Assembly (NCBI GenBank): GCA_017991555.1
Contig: JAGOQM010000010.1
Coordinates: 38,490 to 102,489 of the forward strand
Length of the DNA stretch: 64,000 nucleotides
Origin: Neisseriaceae bacterium
Lineage (GTDB): Bacteria > Pseudomonadota > Gammaproteobacteria > Burkholderiales > Neisseriaceae
Reading direction: 5' to 3'
The first letter of the stretch is position 1. Each line of letters starts with the position of its first letter. A model generated the notes under the pieces. The model saw nothing but the letters and a program-made list of their open reading frames with translations. It made no database searches and was not told where the DNA came from. Shown in pieces: positions 29,518 through 37,198 of the stretch. Both the position numbers and the translations under genes were made by a program.

Positions 29518-30321
29518 TTAGCCAAAATAGCAGGCGATGGCGCCTAGGTCACCGTAGTCCACGTGGAAGGTGTCGCCTTGGCGCGCCGCCACTGGGCGGG
29601 TAAAAGAACCACCCAAAATCACCTGCCCTGGCTGCAAGGTCACGCCGTGCGGGTGCAGCTTGTTCGCCAACCACGCCACGCCTTTGGCGGGGTGATTCAA
29701 CACCGCCGCCGACACGCCTGATTCTTCAATCACGCCGTTGCGATACAGCACGGCGCTGACCTTGCGTAAATCAACTTCGGTGGGGCGAATCGGCCGACCG
29801 CCCATGACCACGCCAGCATTGGCGGCATTGTCAGAAATGGTGTCGAACACCTTACGGGTGATCTTCGTTTCAGGATCGACGTTGTGCAGTCGGGCATCGA
29901 TGATTTCCAAAGCGGGCACCACCCACTCGGTCGCGTCTAACACGTCAAAAATGGTGCAGTTCGGGCCGCTTAAAGGCTTGCCCAAAATGAAGGCCAGCTC
30001 TACTTCTACCCGCGGCACGATGAAGCGCTCAAAGGGAATCTCGGTGCCTTCGTCAAAAAACATGTCGTCTAACAGCGCGCCATAGTCTGGCTCGGTAATG
30101 TTAGAGGACACCTGCATGGCGCGCGAGGTCAGGCCAATCTTATGGCCAACCAGCTTACGGCCTTCTTCTATTTTAAGGGCCACCCAGGCTTTTTGAATCG
30201 CGTAGGCGTCTTCAATGGTGATGTCTGGCTGGGTCAATGAAAACTGCTTCAGCTGGGTGCGGCTTTTTTCGGCCTGATTCAGCTGTTGGGCTAGGTCTTG
30301 GATGATGTTTGGTGCAAGCAT
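29518..30321 (-). CDS. hpaH: 2-oxo-hept-4-ene-1,7-dioate hydratase HpaH
   Basis: 267 residues, the same length as E. coli HpaH. It adds water to the ring-opened, decarboxylated HPA intermediate to give the HpaI substrate. Family text: [37 protein letters not shown] and [14 protein letters not shown], with acidic metal ligands. Belongs to the hydratase/fumarylacetoacetase superfamily. In operon order between hpaF and hpaI, 90 bp after hpaF. Confidence 0.95.
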   Translation of the reverse strand: MLAPNIIQDLAQQLNQAEKSRTQLKQFSLTQPDITIEDAYAIQKAWVALKIEEGRKLVGHKIGLTSRAMQVSSNITEPDYGALLDDMFFDEGTEIPFERFIVPRVEVELAFILGKPLSGPNCTIFDVLDATEWVVPALEIIDARLHNVDPETKITRKVFDTISDNAANAGVVMGGRPIRPTEVDLRKVSAVLYRNGVIEESGVSAAVLNHPAKGVAWLANKLHPHGVTLQPGQVILGGSFTRPVAARQGDTFHVDYGDLGAIACYFG

Positions 30322-30411
30322 GCTGGCTTCTTTCTCTTGTTCTTAAGGTCACATAGTGGCACTGGGCCAGGTTGCTTTAGCAACATACGCACGCCGCCAG
30401 CGGCTGCGGCA

Positions 30412-30804
30412 TTAGCCGCCGTTGGCTTTTAAAAAGGCGTGAATATTGTTTTTCTTGTAGGTCAAAACGGGATGCACTTCCTGCATTTCAAACGAAATCG
30501 CCAACAGGCGCTGCGCTTGCAGTGGTGCAAAATAAGCCTCAATTAGGGCAAACAGGCCGTCACACACGGTTTTACGGGTGTCTAAATCGCGGCCACTGCC
30601 CACCTTGAGAATCAGGTGAATAAAGGCGTAGTCGTGTGCGTTATCGGCAATGCGGTAATCATCCATACGAATGGCACGACTGCGAATGCCGCCCAAAGGG
30701 AACACACCGCTGGCGCCCAAATACTCATGCACCTGTGCAAAAAAATCGGCAAACACGATGTCTTCGGCTAAATTGGCCGAATATTCAACGGTAAAATGAG
30801 GCAT
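30412..30804 (-). CDS. hpaF: 5-carboxymethyl-2-hydroxymuconate delta-isomerase HpaF
   Basis: 130-residue tautomerase-superfamily enzyme; the catalytic proline is Pro2 (MPHFTVEYSANL), exposed once Met is removed. That requires the start at 30804, which also has AGGAG upstream; an in-frame start at 30843 would bury the proline and is rejected. It isomerises 5-carboxymethyl-2-hydroxymuconate in HPA catabolism. GGIRSRAIRMDDYRIADN and FEMQEVHP are family segments. Confidence 0.94.
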   Translation of the reverse strand: MPHFTVEYSANLAEDIVFADFFAQVHEYLGASGVFPLGGIRSRAIRMDDYRIADNAHDYAFIHLILKVGSGRDLDTRKTVCDGLFALIEAYFAPLQAQRLLAISFEMQEVHPVLTYKKNNIHAFLKANGG

Positions 30805-30859
30805 CACAGCTCCTGCATCCATGAGCGGGCCGCGCCCACCCATGGACCATGATTAACGG

Positions 30860-31705
30860 TTACAGTGGAAATAAAGCGTTGATTTGGCCGGTACCCGAGC
30901 TGGCAAACAGGTCGGTCAAAATTTCAACCTTACCGCGATACTGATCCCAGCCCACCACGCCCAACAGCATGGCGGTGTCGTGCATCATGCCTTCGCCAAA
31001 GCAATGCACAGCATAGTCTGGCAACATGGCGCAGAATTCTGGCCACAGGCCTTCTTTCCACATGTCCACCACGCGTAGGTCTACCTGACGATCAAACTCA
31101 CGGGTGTAGCTGTTCATGCCGGTTGAGGCAATACGGTCCCAAATAAAACGGTGTGACAACGAGCCACTGGCCAACACCGCCACCTTGCCGTCGTATTCTT
31201 TAATCGCTTCTACCACGGCTTCACCCAGCTTGCGGCTGTCTTCCAACTCGTGTGAGGTGCAGAAGGCCGAAATGGAAATCACTTTAAAGTGCTGGTCTTC
31301 GTTCATGTAACGCATCGGCACCAGCGTGCCGTATTCCATGGCCAGGCTATCGATTTCATGCGACATCGCACGCACGTCTTTGGCGCGGGCTTTTTCGGCA
31401 ATCAAATGGCCCAACTCTGGGTTGCCCTGATACTGATAGGTCATGTCTTTGATAAAGTGCGGCAGCTCATTACTGGTGTACACGCCTTCGAAGCGGTCAT
31501 TACAGTTGATGTGGTAGCCACTGTTGACCAACCAGTGCGTGTCAAACACGATGATGGTGTCAACGCCCAGTTCACGACAGCGGCGGCCAATTTCTTTATG
31601 GCCATCAATGGCGGACTGACGACAGCCATGATGTTCACCTGGTAACTCAGATAGGTACATCGATGGCACATGAGTGATTTTTGCTGCGAGTGCAATTTGC
31701 CCCAT
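30860..31705 (-). CDS. hpaD: Homoprotocatechuate 2,3-dioxygenase HpaD
   Basis: 281 residues, class III extradiol dioxygenase (LigB fold). It opens the ring of 3,4-dihydroxyphenylacetate using Fe(II) or Mn(II) and O2. The text is close to E. coli HpaD throughout: LAAKITHVPSMYLSELPG, DTIIVFDTHWLVNSGYHIN, GVYTSNELPHFIKDM and VLASGSLSHRF. Histidines in the first and second segments are the metal ligands of the family. Central gene of the operon. Confidence 0.97.
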   Translation of the reverse strand: MGQIALAAKITHVPSMYLSELPGEHHGCRQSAIDGHKEIGRRCRELGVDTIIVFDTHWLVNSGYHINCNDRFEGVYTSNELPHFIKDMTYQYQGNPELGHLIAEKARAKDVRAMSHEIDSLAMEYGTLVPMRYMNEDQHFKVISISAFCTSHELEDSRKLGEAVVEAIKEYDGKVAVLASGSLSHRFIWDRIASTGMNSYTREFDRQVDLRVVDMWKEGLWPEFCAMLPDYAVHCFGEGMMHDTAMLLGVVGWDQYRGKVEILTDLFASSGTGQINALFPL

Positions 31706-31771
31706 TTTACTGCTCCTAATCGTTATTATTCTGTGGCCGACGCACCTGCGTCAGCCCTCGTGAGCGGATGC

Positions 31772-33232
31772 CTACACGCCCCAACGTGGGATATGATGCT
31801 CGCCCATAGAAATGCACACGTTTTTAATTTCGGTGAACACTTCAAAGCTGTACTCGCCGCCTTCACGGCCAGTACCAGACTGCTTCACGCCGCCAAACGG
31901 CTGGCGTAGGTCGCGCACGTTTTGTGAGTTCACAAACACCATGCCGGCCTCAATTTGCGCCGACACGCGGTGGGCACGGGTTAAATCCGACGTCCACACA
32001 TAAGACGCCAAACCGTATTCCACGTCGTTGGCCAAGCGCACCGCTTCGGCCTCGTCCTTAAACTTGATCAAGCACACCACCGGGCCAAAAATTTCTTCTT
32101 GGGCAATGCGCATGCTGTTGTTCACGTCGGCAAACACCGTTGGCTGAATAAAGTTGCCTTGGCTTAGGTGAGCGGGTAAACCCGCTGGACGCTCTAGGCC
32201 ACCGGCCACCAAACGCGCGCCCTCTTCCATGCCAATTTTGATGTAGCCTGTGACCTTATCGTAGTGCTGACGGGTAATCATGGCGCCCACTTGGGTGTTG
32301 AAATCTTGTGGATCGCCCACGATGATGCGCTTAGCACGTGCGGCAAACTCTGCCACGAACTGGTCGTAAATGCTTTCCTGAATGAAAATACGTGAGCCCG
32401 CGGTACAGCGTTCGCCATTTAAAGAGAAAATGGTGAACAAAGAAGCGTCTAAGGCACGCTGCCAGTCGGCGTCGTCAAACACCAGTACTGGCGACTTGCC
32501 GCCCAACTCCATCGAGTATTTTTTAATCCCTGCATTGGACATGATTTGACGACCGGTGGCGGTGCCGCCGGTAAACGACACCGCGCCCACGTCAGGGTGG
32601 CGCACCAAGGCGTCACCGGCGCTGCGGCCGTAGCCTTGCACCACGTTGAACACGCCTTCCGGCACGCCGGCTTCTAGGGCCAAACGGCCTAATTCATTGG
32701 CGGTTAACGGCGACAGCTCCGACATTTTTAACACCGCAGTATTGCCCAAGGCCAAACATGGGGCAGTTTTCCAGGTGGCCGTCATGAACGGCACGTTCCA
32801 AGGCGACACCAGACCACACACGCCCACCGGTTGATGCATGGTGTAGTTCAGCATTTGGTCGTCTACCGGATAGGTATGGCCGTTCATGCGGGTGCACACT
32901 TCCGCAAAGAAGTTAAAGTTATGCGAGGCGCGCGGAATCAGCACGTTGCGGGTTTGGTGAATCGGCAAGCCGGTGTCTAGGGTTTCCAGCTGGGCAATTT
33001 TTTCCACGTTTTGATCAATGAGGTCGCCAAACTGGCGCATGATTTTGGCGCGCTCCTTGGCTGGGGTTTTCGACCATTTAGGAAAGGCAGCCTTGGCCGC
33101 CGCCACGGCCATATCGACCTCTTTTTGGCCACCGCTGGCCACTTCGCCAATTTTTTCCATGGTGGCCGGATTGATGTTGTCGAAGGTTTCCTCGCTGGCC
33201 ACTTCTTTGCCGTTAATCCAATGCTTAATCAT
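31772..33232 (-). CDS. hpaE: 5-carboxymethyl-2-hydroxymuconate semialdehyde dehydrogenase HpaE
   Basis: 486 residues of the aldehyde dehydrogenase fold, with SPWNVPFMTATWKTAPCLALGN, the catalytic Glu in MELGGKSPVLVF and the Cys in NGERCTAGSR. It oxidises the HpaD ring-fission product. The length matches E. coli HpaE and it lies between hpaG2 and hpaD, which separates it from the two other aldehyde dehydrogenases in the window. Confidence 0.95.
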   Translation of the reverse strand: MIKHWINGKEVASEETFDNINPATMEKIGEVASGGQKEVDMAVAAAKAAFPKWSKTPAKERAKIMRQFGDLIDQNVEKIAQLETLDTGLPIHQTRNVLIPRASHNFNFFAEVCTRMNGHTYPVDDQMLNYTMHQPVGVCGLVSPWNVPFMTATWKTAPCLALGNTAVLKMSELSPLTANELGRLALEAGVPEGVFNVVQGYGRSAGDALVRHPDVGAVSFTGGTATGRQIMSNAGIKKYSMELGGKSPVLVFDDADWQRALDASLFTIFSLNGERCTAGSRIFIQESIYDQFVAEFAARAKRIIVGDPQDFNTQVGAMITRQHYDKVTGYIKIGMEEGARLVAGGLERPAGLPAHLSQGNFIQPTVFADVNNSMRIAQEEIFGPVVCLIKFKDEAEAVRLANDVEYGLASYVWTSDLTRAHRVSAQIEAGMVFVNSQNVRDLRQPFGGVKQSGTGREGGEYSFEVFTEIKNVCISMGEHHIPRWGV

Positions 33233-33273
33233 GCTCTGTTCTCCTTTGTCTGACCCTGAGGCCGTGACCGCCG

Positions 33274-34035
33274 TTAGTTTGCGGCAAAAAATTCGTCTTC
33301 GCTCAACATGTAATTGGTCAATGAGCCTACCTGGTCGATTTCAATGATGATGGTGTCGCCAGCCTTGACGTCTGAGGTGCCTTTAGGACAGCCGGTGGCA
33401 ATCATGTCGCCCGGCTGCAAGGTCATGAAGCTGGACAAATACTCAATCAAAAACGGCACGTCAAAAATCATGTCTTTGGTGTTGCCTTCTTGGCGCAATT
33501 CGCCGTTGACCCAGGTTTTAAGGCTGAGGTTCATCGGATCGACCACGTCGGCCAAATCAATGATGTAAGGGCCCACGGGCGTCATCGCATCGCGGTTTTT
33601 CACCCGCAGATTCGGCCGATAGTAGTTTTCCAAATAGTCACGGATGGCGTAGTCGTTGCACAAGGTAAACCCTTCGACATAGTCCCAAGCATCGGCGGCT
33701 TTGACGTTTTTGGCCGTTTTGCCAATCACCGCCGCCAGCTCGCACTCATAGTGCATGTAGTCGATGTTGTTGGGGCGCCAGCTGTGGCCGTTGTGGCCCA
33801 CGTAGGTGCCCTTAGACTTAATGAACACCAGCGGCTCCGTCGGTGGGGCAAACGCCAATTCGCTGGCGTGGTCGGCATAATTAAGGCCCAGAGCAAACAT
33901 GGTGCCGGTCGCAGGCGGCAACCAGGTCACGTCGGTTTCGGCCAGCACCGTGCCGTCTGGCAAATTCACAGACAGGTCGTCATTCACGGTTACGGCATAA
34001 GTTTGGTTTTGGTATTTAATTTTGGCTTTTTTCAC
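33274..34035 (-). CDS. hpaG2: HPA degradation isomerase/decarboxylase, C-terminal half (HpaG2)
   Basis: 253 residues of the fumarylacetoacetate hydrolase fold. It matches the second half of E. coli HpaG, which decarboxylates 5-oxo-pent-3-ene-1,2,5-tricarboxylate. Visible: YADHASELAFAPPTEPLVFIKSKGTYVGH, YECELAAVIGKTAKNVKAADAWDYVEGFTLCNDYAIRDYLENYYRPNLRVKN, and a metal-binding Glu pair (E-C-E). In E. coli both halves are one polypeptide; here they are two genes 11 bp apart. Confidence 0.92.
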   Translation of the reverse strand: MKKAKIKYQNQTYAVTVNDDLSVNLPDGTVLAETDVTWLPPATGTMFALGLNYADHASELAFAPPTEPLVFIKSKGTYVGHNGHSWRPNNIDYMHYECELAAVIGKTAKNVKAADAWDYVEGFTLCNDYAIRDYLENYYRPNLRVKNRDAMTPVGPYIIDLADVVDPMNLSLKTWVNGELRQEGNTKDMIFDVPFLIEYLSSFMTLQPGDMIATGCPKGTSDVKAGDTIIIEIDQVGSLTNYMLSEDEFFAAN

Positions 34036-34046
34036 GATGCGCTCCC

Positions 34047-34694
34047 TTATTCGGCCACGATGGTATCGGTCAACTGACCCACTTGGGCCACGCTGACGGT
34101 CACTTCATCCCCTACGGCCAGGTCAAAGCGCCCAGCTGGGGTACCGGTCAACAATACGTCGCCGGCATGTAAGGTCATGAAGTCGGTAATTTCTTCAATC
34201 AGGGTGGGGATGTCGCGCACCCAATCCGCCGTATTGCCCTGCTGCTTCACTGCGCCGTTCACGGCGGTGGTTAAGGCCAGCTGGTTCACGTCGGTAATCG
34301 CGCTTAGGGGCACGATGGTGGGGTTAAAGCTCATGAAGCCATCGCGGCATTTGGCTTTAATCGCGGGACGATAAAAACTGTCTTCCGGCAGGCTGTATTC
34401 GTTGGCCACCACCACGCCCGCGACATAGCTCAGCGCATCGGCGGCGGTCACGCGGCTGGCGTCTTTGGCCAACACCACGCCCACGCACACGCCTGCCTGG
34501 AGGCGCTCACCCGCAGGGAACGGCACGTTGCCACTTAAGTTGTAAGTATTGGGGGTTTTAATGAACAACACTGGCTTAGTCGGCAAGGCTTTGTAAGGCG
34601 CCGTCACAAACGCCGCGGCGTGCTCGGCCATCACCGACTGATGGTTAAGCGCCACCCCAAACACGGTGGCCTGAGCCAAATCTAATGTAGACAT
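34047..34694 (-). CDS. hpaG1: HPA degradation isomerase/decarboxylase, N-terminal half (HpaG1)
   Basis: 215 residues, matching the first half of fused HpaG. The same fumarylacetoacetase fold carries the isomerase activity after decarboxylation. Text: VALNHQSVMAEHAAAFVTAPYKALPTKPVLFIKTPNTY, VANEYSLPEDSFYRPAIKAKCRDGF and LLTGTPAGRFDLAVGDEV. First gene of the operon; GGAG precedes the ATG. Upstream lie a TTGACA/TAATAT promoter and two HpaR-type sites. Confidence 0.92.
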   Translation of the reverse strand: MSTLDLAQATVFGVALNHQSVMAEHAAAFVTAPYKALPTKPVLFIKTPNTYNLSGNVPFPAGERLQAGVCVGVVLAKDASRVTAADALSYVAGVVVANEYSLPEDSFYRPAIKAKCRDGFMSFNPTIVPLSAITDVNQLALTTAVNGAVKQQGNTADWVRDIPTLIEEITDFMTLHAGDVLLTGTPAGRFDLAVGDEVTVSVAQVGQLTDTIVAE

Positions 34695-34746
34695 CTCGTT
34701 CTCCGTTGTTATGTTCTGAGCAAGCCATTTACCTCGCTCGAATTAC

Positions 34747-34797
34747 ACTAATATGTTAGTTAATCCAATATTACTAATATATGAGTGTTTTTGTCAA
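34747..34797 (-). promoter_or_regulatory. hpaG-operon promoter with two HpaR-type operators
   Basis: On the leftward strand TTGACA (34792-34797), an 18-bp spacer and TAATAT (34768-34773). One site, ACTAATATATGAGT (34773-34786), fills the spacer. A second, the near-perfect palindrome ACTAATATGTTAGT (34747-34760), lies at the expected transcription start. This is the layout of a promoter shut off by a MarR-type repressor; HpaR is encoded next door. Confidence 0.75.
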
Positions 34798-34806
34798 ACC
34801 CATTTA

Positions 34807-34837
34807 ATAAAAAAGCCATCCTTAGGCGGATGGCTTT
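34807..34837 (-). terminator. hpaR terminator
   Basis: AAAGCCATCC-ttaggc-GGATGGCTTT with a T-run on the leftward transcript. It separates hpaR from the hpaG operon. Confidence 0.85.
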
Positions 34838-34865
34838 GCCACAACGAGACCACGGCTCAGCCGTT

Positions 34866-35291
34866 TTAGTGCTCGAGATGTTTCAATACGTTGTCCAACT
34901 GCGCCATCAGGTCTTTCAACTCTTGCTCCCCCACTTTTTTAGCCAAGAGGTCATAGGCCGAGCGGTTCTCTCTCAAGATGTCTTCCACCATGCGATCCAC
35001 ACCCTCGGCCAGCGTCACCATGACGCGACGTTTGTCAAAATCAGAAGGCACTTTCACCACCAGGTTTAACTCTTCCATGCGCTTCAAAATGCCGGCCATG
35101 CTGGGGCTTAAAATACAGCACTGCTGGCACAGTTCTCTCGGTTCCAGCTGTTTTTCTTCATACAGGGCGCGCAAAATACGCCACTGTTGTTCGGTTAGCT
35201 GGCGCTTGCTCAAAGCCGGCCGAAAATACACCATCATCGCCTCACGGGCACGCAGCAACAGTAGGGGAATATTACGATTTTTAGGTTTCAT
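34866..35291 (-). CDS. hpaR: HpaR, MarR-family repressor of homoprotocatechuate degradation
   Basis: 141-residue winged-helix regulator. LLLRAREAMMVYFRPALSKRQLTEQQWRILRALYEEKQLEPRELCQQCCILSPSMAGILKRMEELNLV is close to known HpaR proteins, which repress the meta-cleavage operon until HPA or homoprotocatechuate binds. Two adjacent cysteines (QQCCIL) stand in the HTH. No clear ribosome site is seen before the ATG. It is its own transcription unit, with an operator-like site in its promoter. Confidence 0.93.
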   Translation of the reverse strand: MKPKNRNIPLLLLRAREAMMVYFRPALSKRQLTEQQWRILRALYEEKQLEPRELCQQCCILSPSMAGILKRMEELNLVVKVPSDFDKRRVMVTLAEGVDRMVEDILRENRSAYDLLAKKVGEQELKDLMAQLDNVLKHLEH

Positions 35292-35667
35292 TCAGAATTG
35301 GGCACTCTATAAATTAAAAAAGATCATGAAGCGGTACGTCATACGATGATCTGAAAGACCATACCCACCAACGGATGGCACTTCCCTAATAAGTGTTATA
35401 AAACAAACTATAATTTCTATTATAGCAGAGTGACATTTACTAATATATTACTAGGTTTACGCGCATACAGCACCTTTTTTCGTCACTTTTTTGCCATTTT
35501 TCTCTCACCCACAACACAAAGTTTAACCAGACCACTCTAGCGAAGCTCATGCCCCGCCTAAAGGATCGCAAGAATTGTCGCGTGGGGCAATTGTGCCGCG
35601 TTTTATTTATTGCTATGCTACCACTCTACCCCCAACCTCAAACCCTAACCCCAATGAAAGATCGTTC
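35292..35667. other. Intergenic region between hpaR and the LysE exporter
   Basis: About 375 bp, AT-rich. It contains the hpaR promoter/operator described separately and a long hpaR leader (about 120 bases). A further in-frame upstream start for the exporter exists at 35575 but adds a non-conserved tail. No other gene seen. Confidence 0.5.
35419..35452 (-). promoter_or_regulatory. hpaR promoter with HpaR-type site
   Basis: A TATAAT -10 on the leftward strand (35419-35424) with ACTAATATATTACT (35439-35452) covering the -35 region. The site shares its first eight bases with both operators upstream of hpaG1, suggesting autoregulation. Confidence 0.6.
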
Positions 35668-36285
35668 ATGCTCGCCATCTTAAGCACCGTGGCTTTGATT
35701 CACTTCATCGCCCTCATGACGCCTGGCCCAGACTTCTTTTTTGTCTCCCAGGTTGCCGCCAGCCGCTCTCGTAAAGACGCCATGAAGGCCGTACTCGGCA
35801 TTTGCCTGGGCGTGGTGATTTGGTCGGGTATTGCGCTGTTAGGCCTGCATTTACTTTTACAAAAAATGGCCTGGCTACACCAGGGCATCATGATTGCGGG
35901 TGGCCTATACCTTAGCTACCTTGGCTACCAGCTCTTAAAGTCAGCCAAAAACCACAGCATCGCCAACCTACCCACCGAGCTGCCATTTAACCAAAGCAAA
36001 CACCTCTTCATGAAGGGCCTGCTGACCAATTTGGCCAACCCCAAGGCCATCATCTACTTTGGCAGCGTGTTTTCGCTGTTTGTCGGCGACGACATGTCGG
36101 TGGCCGCCCGCTGGAGTATCTTTGCCCTCGTGGCCGTTGAAACCCTCATCTGGTTTAGCCTAGTGGCCTCTATTTTCTCCCTGCCTGCGTTTCGAAAAGG
36201 CTATCAACGCGCCGCCAAGTGGATTGATGGCGTCGCCGGCACGCTATTTGTGGCCTTTGGCCTCCACCTTATTTTCTCTAAATAA
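35668..36285 (+). CDS. LysE/RhtB family amino-acid exporter
   Basis: 205 residues with five to six predicted helices. MLAILSTVALIHFIALMTPGPDFFFVSQVAASRSRKDAMKAVLGICLG is the RhtB-family N-terminus (the MTPGPDF motif), and GLLTNLANPKAIIYFGSVF is the second conserved loop. It exports an amino acid such as threonine or homoserine; the substrate is unknown. I use the ATG at 35668 because the family starts there. Confidence 0.9.
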   Translation: MLAILSTVALIHFIALMTPGPDFFFVSQVAASRSRKDAMKAVLGICLGVVIWSGIALLGLHLLLQKMAWLHQGIMIAGGLYLSYLGYQLLKSAKNHSIANLPTELPFNQSKHLFMKGLLTNLANPKAIIYFGSVFSLFVGDDMSVAARWSIFALVAVETLIWFSLVASIFSLPAFRKGYQRAAKWIDGVAGTLFVAFGLHLIFSK

Positions 36286-36307
36286 GCGCGCCCACTACAT
36301 ACAGCAA

Positions 36308-36336
36308 AGCCCTTGGCCAACGCCAAGGGCTTTTTA
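36308..36336 (+). terminator. Terminator of the LysE-family gene
   Basis: AGCCCTTGGC-caac-GCCAAGGGCT followed by TTTTATC. Confidence 0.88.
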
Positions 36337-36420
36337 TCTTTTTATCTATGTGTGCTTCGCAGTCCTTATTAAAACAGACGATGGTTTGGTGAATATCAGA
36401 TTATTTAAACTCTCCACCTT

Positions 36421-36989
36421 TCCCTTAGGTGAAGTACCGTTCCCCTTTTAGCCGCCGAGGCGGTTCGTGCGGGGCCGGGGCTTTGAGGCAAAGTTGTTTG
36501 AGTATTTGGCCGAAGGCCCAAATATGAGTTTTTGCCGCCGGCCACGTGCGGGCCAACGAGGGCACCCGCGTAGCGGGCGGATAAAGTGGGGTGGCCTTTT
36601 CTTTGCATACTTTCTTTTGGCCACGCAAAAGAAAGTATGTCGCCCTACAGGGCGAAACCCAACGACTGATCAATAGCGATGTTGCCGAAGCATGAATGAT
36701 TTTGAAAGGCTGCTTTTAGTCAGGCATAGCTTAAATTTGGGCGTTTTGTTTCGCCCGATGGGCGACGTCATTTCTTTTGCGTGGCCAAAAGAAACGAAGC
36801 AAAGAAAAGGCCACCCTGATCCCCGGTCACTTCGTGACTGCCCTCAGCAGAACCTATTGAGCCAGCGCAGGCAAGAGTGCTCCCCCTCCTATAAAAGCGT
36901 GGTCGGGCGCCACAAGCTTTTTGCCTGCTTCATCTGCCTCAATAGAACCTACTTCGGCGGCTCTACGGGACGGTACTTCACCTAAGGGA
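36421..36989. repeat. 569-bp non-coding repeat with terminal inverted repeats, copy 1
   Basis: Bounded by a perfect 20-bp inverted repeat, TCCCTTAGGTGAAGTACCGT (36421-36440) and its complement (36970-36989). Inside, a second inverted pair (about 36587-36652 and 36760-36825) is nearly complementary over ~60 bp, and each arm contains its own small hairpin (for example CATACTTTCTTTT / AAAAGAAAGTATG). No transposase or other convincing gene; frames inside lack ribosome sites. A second copy is at 44206-44763. It looks like a non-autonomous, fold-back mobile element or large interspersed repeat. It fills most of the 36286-37198 gap. Confidence 0.85.
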
Positions 36990-37157
36990 TACATTGTCAG
37001 AAGGTCGATAAATTGAGGCGCGGCTTCATTAAACAAAAAACCATGATTTAGTTGTCTTGGCTCATCACTTATCCTTAATTAACTGGGCCCAAGCAAATCA
37101 ACACAATGGCGAAAGTTCAAAACGGCATGGAACGCAAAGCTTGGCTCGCGCCGCCCA

Positions 37158-37184
37158 CAAAAAAACCGCCCGAAGGCGGTTTTC
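37158..37184 (-). terminator. leuA terminator
   Basis: ACCGCC-cgaa-GGCGGT with seven T on the leftward transcript, 15 bases past the leuA stop. Confidence 0.88.
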
Positions 37185-37198
37185 TATGAATCCAGCTT

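Noticed and set aside
36692..36985. 97-codon frame inside repeat copy 1 (and the equivalent in copy 2)
   Set aside because: No ribosome site; the frame is not kept well between copies and lies across inverted-repeat arms. Repeat structure explains it better.
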